Below, one piece after another: positions 1 through 8,549 of a stretch of DNA of 64,000 nt. Source of the DNA: Pseudanabaena sp. Salubria-1 (GTDB lineage: Bacteria > Cyanobacteriota > Cyanobacteriia > Pseudanabaenales > Pseudanabaenaceae); the NCBI GenBank assembly GCA_023336205.1, contig JALQCR010000021.1:51056-115055 (forward strand). Reading direction: 5' to 3'. Made by a program: the position numbers and the translations under genes. Below the pieces are notes generated by a model. It saw nothing but the letters and a program-made list of their open reading frames with translations, was not told where the DNA came from and searched no databases. Every line of letters starts with the position of its first letter. The first letter of the stretch is position 1.

Positions 1-2
1 GC

Positions 3-581
3 CTCCCCTATGTGATGCCATTTTTTGAATCTCCTAACCCAGAATTGCGTGAAGCGGCGATCACAACATTGAGGTATTTAAATCAAGTTGAGCGCTGTAA
101 ACCAGCCCTCGCTCTGATGTCCGATCCTGACGAAGCTGTGCGTCGAACGACCACCTTAACTCTTGGCCATTTGACTGATGATGAGGTTATCCCGATGCTT
201 GCTCAAGCTGTGACTGACGATCCAGATTGGGAGGTACGTCGCAATGCGGCAAAATCTTTAACTACTCACGCTAATCCTAATGCGATCGCGGCTCTAGAAA
301 AGGCTGCCGAAGATCCCCATTGGCAAGTACGCAAGTTTAGCCTCCAAGCTTTACAAACAATCGCCGCCGAGCGTACATTGCCTTTATTCATCAAAGCCTT
401 GACTGATGAATATTCTGATGTCCGTAGAGAAGGAGTGAAAGCTCTAAAGATTTTAAATAATCCTGTCGCGCTTACGCCTTTACAGCAAGCCCTTGATGAT
501 CCCGATCGCGATGTGTGCATATTTGCCCAACGAGCGATCCAAAGCATTCAAGATAGCAATCAAGAGATCTCTAATGTCTAG
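3..581 (+). CDS. HEAT-repeat protein, 5' end cut by window
   Basis: The reading frame is open from the first bases of the window, so the true start lies upstream. A GTG at 12 and an ATG at 15 are probably internal. About 190 residues are visible, made of roughly six helical repeats of about 31 residues with recurring D-P-x-W-x-V-R signatures (DDPDWEVRRNAA, EDPHWQVRKFSL, DEYSDVRREGV). This is typical of HEAT/PBS-lyase-like repeats. Such proteins act as scaffolds, and in cyanobacteria some relate to phycobilin lyases, but nothing here fixes that role. The stop codon overlaps the start of the mrp gene by 8 nt, which suggests translational coupling. Confidence 0.85.
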   Translation, partial: LPYVMPFFESPNPELREAAITTLRYLNQVERCKPALALMSDPDEAVRRTTTLTLGHLTDDEVIPMLAQAVTDDPDWEVRRNAAKSLTTHANPNAIAALEKAAEDPHWQVRKFSLQALQTIAAERTLPLFIKALTDEYSDVRREGVKALKILNNPVALTPLQQALDDPDRDVCIFAQRAIQSIQDSNQEISNV

Positions 582-1683
582 CCATACCTCTCCATTTCAA
601 AGGGCTGAACACCAACATATCCCAACGCCTCACGATCCAATCGTTGAGGCAAGGGAGCTTGAAGTAAAAGCCCTGCTCAAGACTGTTACAGAGCCAATTC
701 TAAACACAGATATTGTCAGTCTGGGGATGGTGAGGAATCTGCGGATTGTGGATGATTATGTATATCTGCGGCTCTATGTGGGTAAACATCAACAATCACT
801 AAAAGCGGAAATTGTAACTTTGTTGTCTTCTTTGGAATGGTGCAAAAAATCCTACGTGGAGATTTGCACGATCGCAGGAGTCCGCACCACCATTGCTGTC
901 TCTAGTGGCAAAGGTGGCGTTGGCAAATCAACAACGGCGGTAAATTTAGCGGCAGCTTTGCGATCGCAGGGTAACAAAGTGGGTTTGCTTGATGCTGATG
1001 TTTATGGCCCAAACGTGCCGCAGATGCTAGGGCTAGCTCAATCTGAAGTGAAGGTGATCGATACGCCTTTGGGTCAAAGGTTTATTCCGCTTGAAGCGCA
1101 TGGAATTAAGGTGATGTCAGTAGGCTTACTGGCTGCTCCCGATCATCCCCTCGCATGGCGGGGGCCAGTTCTGCATAAGATCATCACCCAATTCATTCAG
1201 GAAGTGGAATGGGGAGACTTAGATTATCTTCTTATTGATCTTCCTCCTGGCACTGGCGATGCTCAAATTACGATTGTCCAAGAGAGTCCGATCTGTGGCG
1301 TAATCTTAGTCACTACGCCGCAACAGGTAGCTGTAGCCGATGTCCGCCGTAGTATTCACATGTTCCGTCGGGTTGGTATTCCTGTTCTCGGCATCATTGA
1401 GAATATGAGTTATTTACTCTGTGGACATTGTGGAACGCCAAATCCAATCTTTGGTAGTGGTGGTGGACAACAACTTGCTGATGAACTCCAAGCACCTTTG
1501 CTAGGGCAGGTTCCCATTGATGCCAAGATTTGTACGGGCGGAGATATTGGGACTCCCCTCACACTGAGCGAGCCAGACTCGGCAGTTGGTCAAGTGTTTA
1601 GCAAAATTGCGATCGCGCTTAATACTACTTTTGCGACTTCCAATCTGGACAAACATCAAGAAGAAAAAGTTCTATTGTCTTAA
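574..1683 (+). CDS. mrp: Mrp/ApbC-family Fe-S cluster carrier ATPase
   Basis: P-loop ATPase of the Mrp/NBP35 family, which in known members carries and delivers Fe-S clusters to apoproteins. I chose ATG 574 (369 aa), although the frame is open further upstream, because it overlaps the preceding stop and gives the usual N-terminus. Residues about 20-95 form a MIP18/DUF59-like domain. The deviant Walker A GKGGVGKST is at about 112-120, followed by the switch region DADVYGPNVPQMLG. A CGHC pair near residue 285 is the expected cluster-binding CxxC. Likely co-transcribed with the upstream HEAT gene. Length and motifs are normal for the family. Confidence 0.93.
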   Translation: MSSHTSPFQRAEHQHIPTPHDPIVEARELEVKALLKTVTEPILNTDIVSLGMVRNLRIVDDYVYLRLYVGKHQQSLKAEIVTLLSSLEWCKKSYVEICTIAGVRTTIAVSSGKGGVGKSTTAVNLAAALRSQGNKVGLLDADVYGPNVPQMLGLAQSEVKVIDTPLGQRFIPLEAHGIKVMSVGLLAAPDHPLAWRGPVLHKIITQFIQEVEWGDLDYLLIDLPPGTGDAQITIVQESPICGVILVTTPQQVAVADVRRSIHMFRRVGIPVLGIIENMSYLLCGHCGTPNPIFGSGGGQQLADELQAPLLGQVPIDAKICTGGDIGTPLTLSEPDSAVGQVFSKIAIALNTTFATSNLDKHQEEKVLLS

Positions 1684-1688
1684 TTTTT

Positions 1689-1720
1689 GATGGTGCGTTA
1701 CGCTGCGCTAACACACCATC
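1689..1720. terminator. Hairpin after mrp
   Basis: GATGGTG and CACCATC form outer arms around a GC-rich centre containing TTACGCTGCGCTAA. It sits 6 nt after the mrp stop, so a terminator role is likely. Similar sequences are common intergenic repeats in cyanobacteria. Confidence 0.55.
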
Positions 1721-1801
1721 ACTGCGAATGTGTTTAAAGCTTGCTTGAGCGCATATTTGAGAAGTTAATGCATACAAATTTTCGGCTAAAGCCAATATTG
1801 T

Positions 1802-1882
1802 CGCCCCCTAAATCCCCCAATTCTGGGGGACTTTGAAAGAATTTTATTTTCTTGTCCCCCCAGAATTGGGGGCTAGGGGGCG
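1802..1882. repeat. Palindromic C/G-rich intergenic repeat
   Basis: An 81-bp inverted repeat. The left arm CGCCCCCTAAATCCCCCAAT and the right arm ATTGGGGGCTAGGGGGCG pair around inner CTGGGGGA / TCCCCCCAG segments and an AT-rich loop. It lies between mrp and the exporter gene. It resembles miniature palindromic repeats widespread in cyanobacteria. Its style recalls the two repeats inside cobN, but the sequence is different. Confidence 0.7.
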
Positions 1883-1928
1883 GTTAATGGAATTTCCTAT
1901 ACAGTCACAATCATAGGGAGCCTCAACG

Positions 1929-2948
1929 ATGAATATATCTTCACCATCTCAAGTTTGGAGATGGGTTTCTAAACGAAGCTATGGCATTTATTTGATGATT
2001 GCTTTAGCAGGAACAGCCTATTTATTGCGAAGTCTGCCGATATTTCAACTTTTTAGTCCATTGATTATCGCCATTATTCTCGGCATGATCTTTCGCAATA
2101 CGATTGGAATGCCTGTCAATTGCCAAGCGGGAGTCACCTTTGCGATGAAGCGGATTTTGCGATTTGCGATCGCTTTACTAGGACTTCAACTTAGCATAGT
2201 ACAAGTACTATCGGTCGGGGTTAAAGGAATGGGCTTGATTATATTAACTCTCTTTATAACCTTTGGCTTTACCTATTGGCTAGGACGACAACTAGGAATA
2301 AGCAGAAGTTTAACCTACCTAATCGCATCTGGAACTTCCATCTGTGGGGCTTCGGCAGTAATCGCAACAAGTACCGCTACCCAAAGTTCCGATCGCGATA
2401 CGACCTATGCAGTTGCGATCGTCACTATTTTTGGAACTCTATCAATGTTTCTATATCCATTATTGCCCAACTTACTCAGCTTAACTCCTGAGACCTTTGG
2501 CATTTGGTGTGGAGCCTCTATTCATGAAGTCGCTCAAGTCTTGGCAGCATCCTATCAAGTTAGCCCGATTAGTGGCGAATTAGCGAGTATTACCAAGTTG
2601 TCGAGAGTACTTTGGCTAGCTCCAGTAATTCTGATGATCACTTACATATATTCCCAACGTAAGCAAGATCATGGTGACCGTCCAGCCGCCGCGATCGCAA
2701 TTCCTTGGTTTATCTTTTATTTCATATTATTAATTGCTCTCAATAGTCTCAATATTTTTCCGACGGAATTTAAAAGTGCGATCGAGCAAATCAATAAGTT
2801 TCTACTGACAATTTCGATGGCAGCGATGGGAATGGAAACCAAAATCATGCATCTTCGGCAAACTGGGCTAAAACCCCTGTACTTAGGTGCATTCTCTTGG
2901 TTGTTTATCTCTATACTGAGCCTTGGATTAATTAAGGCTTTCTATTGA
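1929..2948 (+). CDS. YeiH-family (UPF0324) putative sulfate exporter
   Basis: A 339-residue polytopic membrane protein with about ten hydrophobic segments, including glycine-rich helices such as LIIAIILGMIFRN and RFAIALLGLQLSI. The conserved central motif SGTSICGASAVIAT is diagnostic of the YeiH/UPF0324 family, annotated as putative sulfate exporters on limited evidence. ATG 1929 is preceded by GGGAG at 1915-1919, a good ribosome site. The next gene, also a presumed anion exporter, starts at the stop codon, so the two are almost surely one operon. Substrate is not proven by sequence. Confidence 0.88.
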   Translation: MNISSPSQVWRWVSKRSYGIYLMIALAGTAYLLRSLPIFQLFSPLIIAIILGMIFRNTIGMPVNCQAGVTFAMKRILRFAIALLGLQLSIVQVLSVGVKGMGLIILTLFITFGFTYWLGRQLGISRSLTYLIASGTSICGASAVIATSTATQSSDRDTTYAVAIVTIFGTLSMFLYPLLPNLLSLTPETFGIWCGASIHEVAQVLAASYQVSPISGELASITKLSRVLWLAPVILMITYIYSQRKQDHGDRPAAAIAIPWFIFYFILLIALNSLNIFPTEFKSAIEQINKFLLTISMAAMGMETKIMHLRQTGLKPLYLGAFSWLFISILSLGLIKAFY

Positions 2949-3676
2949 GTTCCATGTCATCAACCACCCTGACGCTTTTAACATCATTTATTTTATTTGT
3001 CTGTACTTTTGTGCGATCGGCGGTTGGTTTTGGTGACGCATTATTGGCGATGCCATTATTAGGGCTAATTATGAGCCTACAGAGCGCATCCCCAATTGTT
3101 GCCTTTACTGGATTTACGATTAGCTTGATTATTCTGCTGAGCGATCCTAAATCCGTTGATTTTAATTCTGCTTGGCGATTAATTCTCTCCACTATTATCG
3201 GCGTTCCCTTTGGATTATTGCTCCTAAACTATGCGCCCGAACGCTTAGTTAAGGTTCTGCTAGGCTTACTCCTCATTCTCTATGGTATCGGCAACCTTGT
3301 CACACCAAAGATGCACCGTCTCCATGATGAAAAATATGCATTCATATTCGGCTTTGTCGCTGGCATCCTCGGTGGTGCATACAATACGAATGGCCCCCCG
3401 ATCGCTATTTATGGAACGCTGCGGCGCTGGGCTCCTGATTATTTCAGGGCTACGATGCAATGCTACTTTCTATTTTCTGGGGTTGCCACGATCGCAGGTC
3501 ACGGACTGGTAGGACTATGGACTCCGTTGGTTTGGAATTTATTTCTATGGTCTTTGCCTAGCATTTTCCTTGGTATTTACATTGGCGGTAAGGTAAATCG
3601 TTGGATTCCACAACCAATGTTTAATCGAATCATTTTTAGTTTGCTAGTAGTTGTCGGTTTTCTGTTTTTACTGTAG
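2945..3676 (+). CDS. TauE/SafE-family sulfite/anion exporter
   Basis: Polytopic membrane protein of about 243 residues with seven to eight hydrophobic helices. It shows the family pattern FVRSAVGFGDALLAMPLLG at the N-terminus and GGAYNTNGPPIAIYG in the middle, typical of TauE/SafE (DUF81) transporters. The start is either TTG 2945, overlapping the previous stop by 4 nt with AAGG at 2934-2937, or ATG 2954; I prefer TTG on spacing. Coupling to the YeiH-like gene suggests joint export of oxidised sulfur compounds, which is inference from context. Confidence 0.87.
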   Translation: MSSMSSTTLTLLTSFILFVCTFVRSAVGFGDALLAMPLLGLIMSLQSASPIVAFTGFTISLIILLSDPKSVDFNSAWRLILSTIIGVPFGLLLLNYAPERLVKVLLGLLLILYGIGNLVTPKMHRLHDEKYAFIFGFVAGILGGAYNTNGPPIAIYGTLRRWAPDYFRATMQCYFLFSGVATIAGHGLVGLWTPLVWNLFLWSLPSIFLGIYIGGKVNRWIPQPMFNRIIFSLLVVVGFLFLL

Positions 3677-3690
3677 TAATGAGCCACAGA

Positions 3691-3870
3691 TTAAAAAATC
3701 ACTATCTCAAATGGCTGTTTGCGATCGCGGCGATAGATATCAAAATCACTATCTAATGTAGCGATCGCGGCAATGTATAGTCTTTCAGAGATCGCAATTA
3801 GTCATAAATCGGCAAAGTCATCTGGGAGATCTTGATATTGATCCTTTGATTTTCTAATTAGATTTTTGAT
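3691..3870 (-). pseudogene. VapC-like PIN toxin remnant
   Basis: On the minus strand one frame reads KSKDQYQDLPDDFADL, a TGA stop, then LIAISERLYIAAIATLDSDF and DIYRRDRKQPFEIVIF before TAA at 3691. This matches the C-terminal half of a VapC-type PIN ribonuclease (conserved DLPxDFADA, then TLDxxDF). The N-terminal half with the first catalytic aspartate is missing and an in-frame stop interrupts the core. It is a dead gene fragment. The first 17 bp overlap the end of the small ORF upstream. Confidence 0.75.
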
Positions 3871-4018
3871 GACGATTTTGAATATGTTCTAGGATGGCTT
3901 GTTTACGATTTTCGCGTAATGATGCACTTGGGGCGGCATCTTGTAAGAGGTTTGTCGGATGACCTCCTCGTCTTTGAGCTAGGGTAGCGATTAGATCGTA
4001 TTCTTGAATTTTGTCCAT
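3854..4018 (-). CDS. Small protein of unknown function (54 aa)
   Basis: A 54-residue open frame with ATG at 4018 and TAG at 3854, beginning MDKIQEYDLIATLAQRRGG and ending in a basic tail. I do not recognise the family. It lies 39 nt downstream of the relE toxin stop and just upstream of the dead VapC fragment. It could be that toxin's antitoxin, a third member of the relE operon, or a decayed leftover. Codon content looks coding, but expression is uncertain. Confidence 0.4.
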   Translation of the reverse strand: MDKIQEYDLIATLAQRRGGHPTNLLQDAAPSASLRENRKQAILEHIQNRHQKSN

Positions 4019-4363
4019 GTTTTTGTTAATTAATATGGGGGAATTGCGAATTCTCTGCTAAGCCTTGCTTATAGCTTCTTTAATTTCGTCTAGGCTCACG
4101 TCAGCTTGATCTGATTTTGCATAGATGAGTAAGAGCAAGACTAGCTCAGGTGAAACTACTTGATAGATAAGCCGATAACCGCCGCTTTTTCCTGTGGGAA
4201 TATCACTGTTTTTGGCACGAACTTTAAAAATGGTGAAGTCTAAACCAGAGATTTGATCGCCGATAAGGTTTCCATTTTGTAGCTGTTCAATAATTGGTTG
4301 TATGTCAGATTGAATTTTGCGATAACGTTTTGTTAGTGGCTTTAGACGGCGGATGAAAGGTAA

Positions 4364-5621
4364 CTGAGATCTTGCACCATTCCTGAAAGAGTTAAGTAGG
4401 AATGGGTTTGAGAATAATTTCAAACCCATGACGAGCAGCAATATCGGCACTAATTTGGAGATACCTAAGAAGTTTCAACCAAAGGACAGAAGGAAATAAA
4501 ACGGAAAGTGTCAAATCACAGGTAGCTTTCCAGTCCAAGACAGGAGGACTCGACCATTGATCAATCCAATGGGCCAAAAGATAAGCAAGCAGAGAGAGGA
4601 TAAGCCAACGATAAACACCAAGTTTTGTAGATTGCCCAAAACAATGCAAACCAAAGCGATGTTTGATGGTTTTGAAGAATCCCTCAATCGCCCAACGCTT
4701 ACGACCTAACATCACCAGATAAGCACCAGAATAAGGATGAGAAGAGACAACAAAGCGTAACTCCCGTTTACTATCAGCTCTTTTGAGCCAAAACCAAGAG
4801 ATCGTCAAAGGCTGAGTTAGCCCTTCTAGCAAAATTTGTTGTCCACGTTTGCCATGACGATAAAGTTGTTTGACTGTACGGCCATCTTGAAGTTTACGAT
4901 TGTTGCGTACACCGACAACGATGCGCCAAGTCTTGGCGCGGACAGTATTGAAAAACTTCACCGTACTAAACTCAGTATCAGCAAGGACAATCACAGTCTT
5001 GCCTTGGGTTAGTTGCTTGGGTACTGTCCCCAATAACTTACAAGCTAAGTCAGAGGGACTGGGGTATCCTTTGCCGCGCCATACTCTAAAACTCCATGGT
5101 ACGCGCCACTCTCCATAGACCAGATACAGTACAACCAGATGTAGTCCTCGCTTTCCGTTTAGTATTCTCACCCATGGGTCTGGTTCGTTTTGGGTGGGAT
5201 TGCTCAAATGTAAAAACTTGCCGCTTTTTTCTAGGGTAGTCAAGTCTATCAGTATCTTTAATGGCACTTGTTTCGATGGGCGATGCTTGGCGATTTGTCC
5301 CAAAATAGCCTGCCGTGTTGACCGAATTACTGCTCTCGTTGACCAGTTATAGTGATTGAGAAATCGGCTGAGTGCACTCGCTGATTTTATCTGTGTATGT
5401 TCTGGATAAGGATGCCTTTGTGCTTCGAGAAATAGTCCTAGTATTGCATTGAGACTTGCTGTTTGATACACACTTGGCATCAAACACAGAAGACTATACA
5501 CTAGCCCTTGGGCGTGCTTAACGATGCTTTCCATGCTCGTTATTTAATTTACTACTACGCCCTTTTTTTCACATTTCTGCTCTTTCTGCAACCCCTTTTC
5601 TTGAATGGTGCAAGATCTCAG
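4364..5621 (-). mobile_element. IS4-superfamily insertion sequence, copy 1
   Basis: A 1,258-bp element with perfect 19-bp terminal inverted repeats (CTGAGATCTTGCACCATTC) and a 4-bp target duplication GTAA (4360-4363 and 5622-5625). It carries one transposase gene. A second copy of identical length and identical transposase lies at 42826-44083 in the same orientation. The 4-bp duplication fits IS701- or ISH3-like branches better than classical IS4. The subfamily is inferred. Confidence 0.92.
4392..5534 (-). CDS. DDE transposase of IS copy 1
   Basis: A 380-residue DDE-type transposase with an RNase H-like core. Visible landmarks are LIDLTTLEKSGKF (first Asp), VIVLADTEFSTVKFF (second Asp) and KRWAIEGFFKTIKHRFGL, whose Glu fits the Y-(2)-R-(3)-E-(6)-K signature of the IS4 superfamily. 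The protein is identical to the one encoded at 42854-43996, implying recent transposition. No frameshift is visible, so the element is probably active. ATG 5534 is the first start after the right terminal repeat. Confidence 0.93.
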   Translation of the reverse strand: MESIVKHAQGLVYSLLCLMPSVYQTASLNAILGLFLEAQRHPYPEHTQIKSASALSRFLNHYNWSTRAVIRSTRQAILGQIAKHRPSKQVPLKILIDLTTLEKSGKFLHLSNPTQNEPDPWVRILNGKRGLHLVVLYLVYGEWRVPWSFRVWRGKGYPSPSDLACKLLGTVPKQLTQGKTVIVLADTEFSTVKFFNTVRAKTWRIVVGVRNNRKLQDGRTVKQLYRHGKRGQQILLEGLTQPLTISWFWLKRADSKRELRFVVSSHPYSGAYLVMLGRKRWAIEGFFKTIKHRFGLHCFGQSTKLGVYRWLILSLLAYLLAHWIDQWSSPPVLDWKATCDLTLSVLFPSVLWLKLLRYLQISADIAARHGFEIILKPIPT

Positions 5622-5650
5622 GTAATGTAAAACGAACTTCAATCATGGGT

Positions 5651-5908
5651 TTATGCTGTAGCGTCTTCCCAAAGTTGTGATACTGGGAATGTTTGCCCTG
5701 CGGCGGCAAGTCTGACAGATTCTTGTAGGTCAGCTAATATTTGTTCTTTGGGTTCTTTTTCGTCAATCCAAGCTAGACCACTAACGCTGTCAGTGTTTAA
5801 GGAATGGATTAGCTGTTGCCAAATTTCTAGAGGGACAATCACGTCGGTTGCTTTGCCTTCGGCGTTGGTGACGTAACGAATAAGGTTTTCAATTTGGGCG
5901 ATCGTCAT
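5651..5908 (-). CDS. Antitoxin partner of the RelE-type toxin
   Basis: An 85-residue protein beginning MTIAQIENLIRYVTNAEGK, with VIVPLEIWQQLI in the middle and an acidic C-terminal half (WIDEKEPKEQILADL). Its size, its position directly ahead of the toxin (4-nt gap) and its short DNA-binding-like N-terminus with an acidic tail fit a type II antitoxin. With the toxin split by an IS, this gene now stands without an intact partner. The family name is not certain. Confidence 0.75.
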   Translation of the reverse strand: MTIAQIENLIRYVTNAEGKATDVIVPLEIWQQLIHSLNTDSVSGLAWIDEKEPKEQILADLQESVRLAAAGQTFPVSQLWEDATA

Positions 5909-5953
5909 GGTGTTGGCATAGGCTATATATTTGGATTTATCATAGCAAATTTA

Positions 5954-6022
5954 TCAATTACGAATTATAAATTACGAATTACGAATTGAGATATTATAAT
6001 TCGTAATTCGTAATTCGTAATT
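5954..6022. repeat. AATTACGAATT array, downstream of hsdMS
   Basis: Three to four copies of AATTACGAATT followed by ATATTAT and then three copies in the opposite sense (AATTCGTAATT) form a large AT-rich inverted repeat. It ends 2 nt before the hsdMS stop codon, so it may work as its terminator. The same unit recurs at 7293-7334, 8549-8708 and 9305-9432. Confidence 0.8.
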
Positions 6023-6023
6023 T

Positions 6024-8549
6024 TTAACTCCCCCAAATCCGATTCAACACGGTCTGTATCTTTTTCTCAAATCTCTCGATTAGTTCGCGGTTGGCGTTGA
6101 CAAGGGCTTGCTCGGCTTCGATTTCAGCAACTATTGCTTTTTGCATTTCAATCGGTGGAACTGGAATTGGAATACTATCAACAATTGTCTGATTGATCTT
6201 TGGCATACTGCCAGCAGCGCCGACAGCATTTCTCGTCACATATTCTCGAACTGGAGAACTTTGTAAAATATTCAAAAGATAAAGGCTTGTGACTTTTGTT
6301 TCATCAGCACGAACACGAATCATTAGATCGGGATAAATAAAGTTCTCATCATCTACGTCAAATATTGCTGCCGTTCCCACAAGTTCTTTTGTATTTCCTC
6401 TTTGAAGATATATATCTCCTCGTCTGCAACGACAAGGAGAATCAATTGGGATGTTCTCATCTAAAAACTTGAATTTTGAGAGATCCATTTTTCCTGAAGT
6501 CGTAGCAGTAAGGGTTAAAACCTTTAAATCAGTAGGATAATCGACTGGACTGCCAGAGTATCCATTTTTTGGCTTACTTTCAATAATGTCTCCTAACTTC
6601 ACTATTTCCCAATCAGGCTCGATCGCTATATGAGGTCGATAATTATCAATGACTGCACGAGCGCCGTTGATGACTTTTTGGTAGCCTTCGATCTCGTTGA
6701 CTATTTCTTGTTGTATTGCGATCGGGGGTAAAGGGATTTTGATGTTTTCAATTCCCTTATTACTGATATTGGCTTGTCGTACACCTCCACTAGAATTTGA
6801 AAATAGTGAAGCCCTAAAATGTTTCGATTGGGCAATGTAATAAATAAAGTTTGAATCGAGTCTTAAAGTGTCAACTTCAAATTTTCCTACACGTTGGTTT
6901 AACAAAAAATCCCCTTCTATGTCAATCATACAGACATTTCCATAGTCTTCTTTTCCTATGGTTCCAGTCATGGAAACTAAAATATCTCCTTTCTTTAGCA
7001 AATAATTTTGATACTCATCCTTAAAAGAATCAGGTAGAAAAGCAGGAGAATTTTGACAGCCAAAAAACATTCGCTTTACATTTCCCATACGAATTAATTG
7101 AGTTCCTTCTTCCACGAAATTAGAACTTGAAAAAGCATAACCACCCTTGATTTTACAAACTTCACCAAGCTCAACTATGGGGAAAGAATTATTTATAACA
7201 TTTCCTTCTCGATACCTTTCCCCACTTAAATTATAATCACCATTAGCCGCAATACTAGACTTAGGAACAATCAAAACCCGATCATCCTCACTCGTAATTC
7301 CCAATTCGTAATTCGTAATTGACAATTCGTAATTCCTAATTTGCTCCAACACAAAAGGCAAATCATCCCCCTCAACCGCCCGCCTTTGAGCGCCCAAACC
7401 AAAACCATCATTCTCCACTTTAAAAAATGCAATCTTATCCGTCTTCTTCGCCAAAGACTTATCCAAAATTAAAATCGAAGTCTTCACCCCAGAATAAGGA
7501 TTAAAAACCCCAGCAGGAAGCGAAATCACCGCCACCAGCGAGTTCTCAACCAACATCTTACGCAAATCCTTATAAGCAGTCTGACTCTGGAAAATAATCC
7601 CCTCAGGCACAATAATCCCTGCCCTACCCCTTGGCGAAAGATGTTCCGCCATATAGTCCACAAACAGAACCTCACTCCGTTTTGCCTTAATCGAAAACCG
7701 CTTATGGGGCTTAATCCCACCCTTCGGCGACATAAACGGCGGATTCGCAAGGATCACATCCGCAAACTCATTCCATCGATCCTCAGAAGTCAAAGTATCG
7801 TACTCAACAATTTGCGGACTCTTAAACCCATGCAAATAGAGATTTACCAACGACAACCGCACCATATCAGGCGAAATATCATAACCCTTAAAATTAGTCG
7901 CCATCAGCCCCTTCTCATCAGGCGTAAGCGTACTATTCCCCCAAGCATCCAGATTAGACCGCAAAATATGCTTATACGCCGAAATCAAAAAACCCGCCGT
8001 ACCACAGGCTGGATCGAGAATCACCTCACCCTTTTGAGGACGCAAAACCTCCACCATAAAATCAATAATATGGCGCGGCGTGCGGAACTGTCCCGCATCC
8101 CCCTGCGAACCCAACACCGACAGCAAATACTCAAACGCATCCCCCAACCGTTCCGAATGATCGTAGGTAAACCCATCAATCACCTTCAAAAAACTCTTCA
8201 GCGTCTCAGGATCGCGATAGGGAAGATACGCATTCTTAAAAATATCTCGAAACAACGCAGGAATTCCCGCATTCTGCGGCATCGTGCTAATCCCCTCACT
8301 GTAAAGGCTCAGCAACTCATGCCCACCCACAGTCGGACTCATCAACCGCCCCCAACCAAACTTCGCAAATGAGTCCGCAAAAAAACTGCGATCGCCCCCC
8401 AACTCCTCCACCTCCGCATCCATATCATCCATAAACTTATAGATGAGTGCGATCGTAATCTGTTCCACCTGAGACTTCGGATCAGGAACCTTCCCCACCA
8501 AAATGTCACGAGCAGTATCGATGCGGCGTTTCGTTTCAGTGTCTAACAT
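6024..8549 (-). CDS. Type I restriction-modification HsdM-HsdS fusion
   Basis: An 841-residue protein joining methyltransferase and specificity subunits. Residues about 1-130 match the HsdM N-terminal domain. AdoMet motif I is DPACGTAGFL and catalytic motif IV is NPPF within ANPPFMSPKGG, so it should be an N6-adenine methylase. From about 440 two target-recognition modules follow (VVELGEVCKIKGGYAF and WEIVKLGDIIESKPKNGYSG). Each ends in the usual HsdS helix, IPLPPIAIQQEIVNEIE and IPVPPIEMQKAIVAEIE. HsdM and HsdS are normally separate. The linker at about 406-419 carries two 7-residue repeats, NYELSIT and NYELGIT. The partner hsdR lies upstream at 9430-11982, with a TA pair between. Confidence 0.93.
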   Translation of the reverse strand: MLDTETKRRIDTARDILVGKVPDPKSQVEQITIALIYKFMDDMDAEVEELGGDRSFFADSFAKFGWGRLMSPTVGGHELLSLYSEGISTMPQNAGIPALFRDIFKNAYLPYRDPETLKSFLKVIDGFTYDHSERLGDAFEYLLSVLGSQGDAGQFRTPRHIIDFMVEVLRPQKGEVILDPACGTAGFLISAYKHILRSNLDAWGNSTLTPDEKGLMATNFKGYDISPDMVRLSLVNLYLHGFKSPQIVEYDTLTSEDRWNEFADVILANPPFMSPKGGIKPHKRFSIKAKRSEVLFVDYMAEHLSPRGRAGIIVPEGIIFQSQTAYKDLRKMLVENSLVAVISLPAGVFNPYSGVKTSILILDKSLAKKTDKIAFFKVENDGFGLGAQRRAVEGDDLPFVLEQIRNYELSITNYELGITSEDDRVLIVPKSSIAANGDYNLSGERYREGNVINNSFPIVELGEVCKIKGGYAFSSSNFVEEGTQLIRMGNVKRMFFGCQNSPAFLPDSFKDEYQNYLLKKGDILVSMTGTIGKEDYGNVCMIDIEGDFLLNQRVGKFEVDTLRLDSNFIYYIAQSKHFRASLFSNSSGGVRQANISNKGIENIKIPLPPIAIQQEIVNEIEGYQKVINGARAVIDNYRPHIAIEPDWEIVKLGDIIESKPKNGYSGSPVDYPTDLKVLTLTATTSGKMDLSKFKFLDENIPIDSPCRCRRGDIYLQRGNTKELVGTAAIFDVDDENFIYPDLMIRVRADETKVTSLYLLNILQSSPVREYVTRNAVGAAGSMPKINQTIVDSIPIPVPPIEMQKAIVAEIEAEQALVNANRELIERFEKKIQTVLNRIWGS
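7293..7334. repeat. In-gene 21-bp tandem repeat in hsdMS linker
   Basis: Two adjacent 21-bp units (7293-7313 and 7314-7334) that differ only at two central bases encode NYELGIT and NYELSIT on the minus strand. They belong to the same AATTACGAATT repeat family that borders the neighbouring genes, here kept in frame. They lie between the methylase core and the first recognition domain. Confidence 0.85.

Larger units (their letters stand above)
4058..5646 (-). pseudogene. RelE/ParE-family toxin gene split by an IS
   Basis: The toxin starts at ATG 5646, reads MIEVRFTL, and is then interrupted by the IS at 4364-5621. Removing the IS and one copy of the duplicated GTAA restores a continuous frame that continues PFIRRLKPLTKRYRKI and ends at 4058, about 107 residues. 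The restored protein looks like a RelE/ParE-type mRNA interferase, with FKVRAKNSDIPTGKSGGYRL and a C-terminal LIYAKSDQADVSLDEI. The antitoxin ends 4 nt upstream. The insertion removes only the first eight residues from the body. An ORF starting at ATG 4450 inside the IS reads out into the toxin body in frame. Confidence 0.85.

Noticed and set aside
3677..4057. A complete extra TA pair
   Set aside because: The toxin portion lacks its N-terminal half and has an internal stop, so only the 54-residue ORF remains possible.
7641..8372. 243-residue plus-strand open frame within hsdMS
   Set aside because: Composition is that of the antisense of a real gene, with no family motif, and the minus-strand product is clear.
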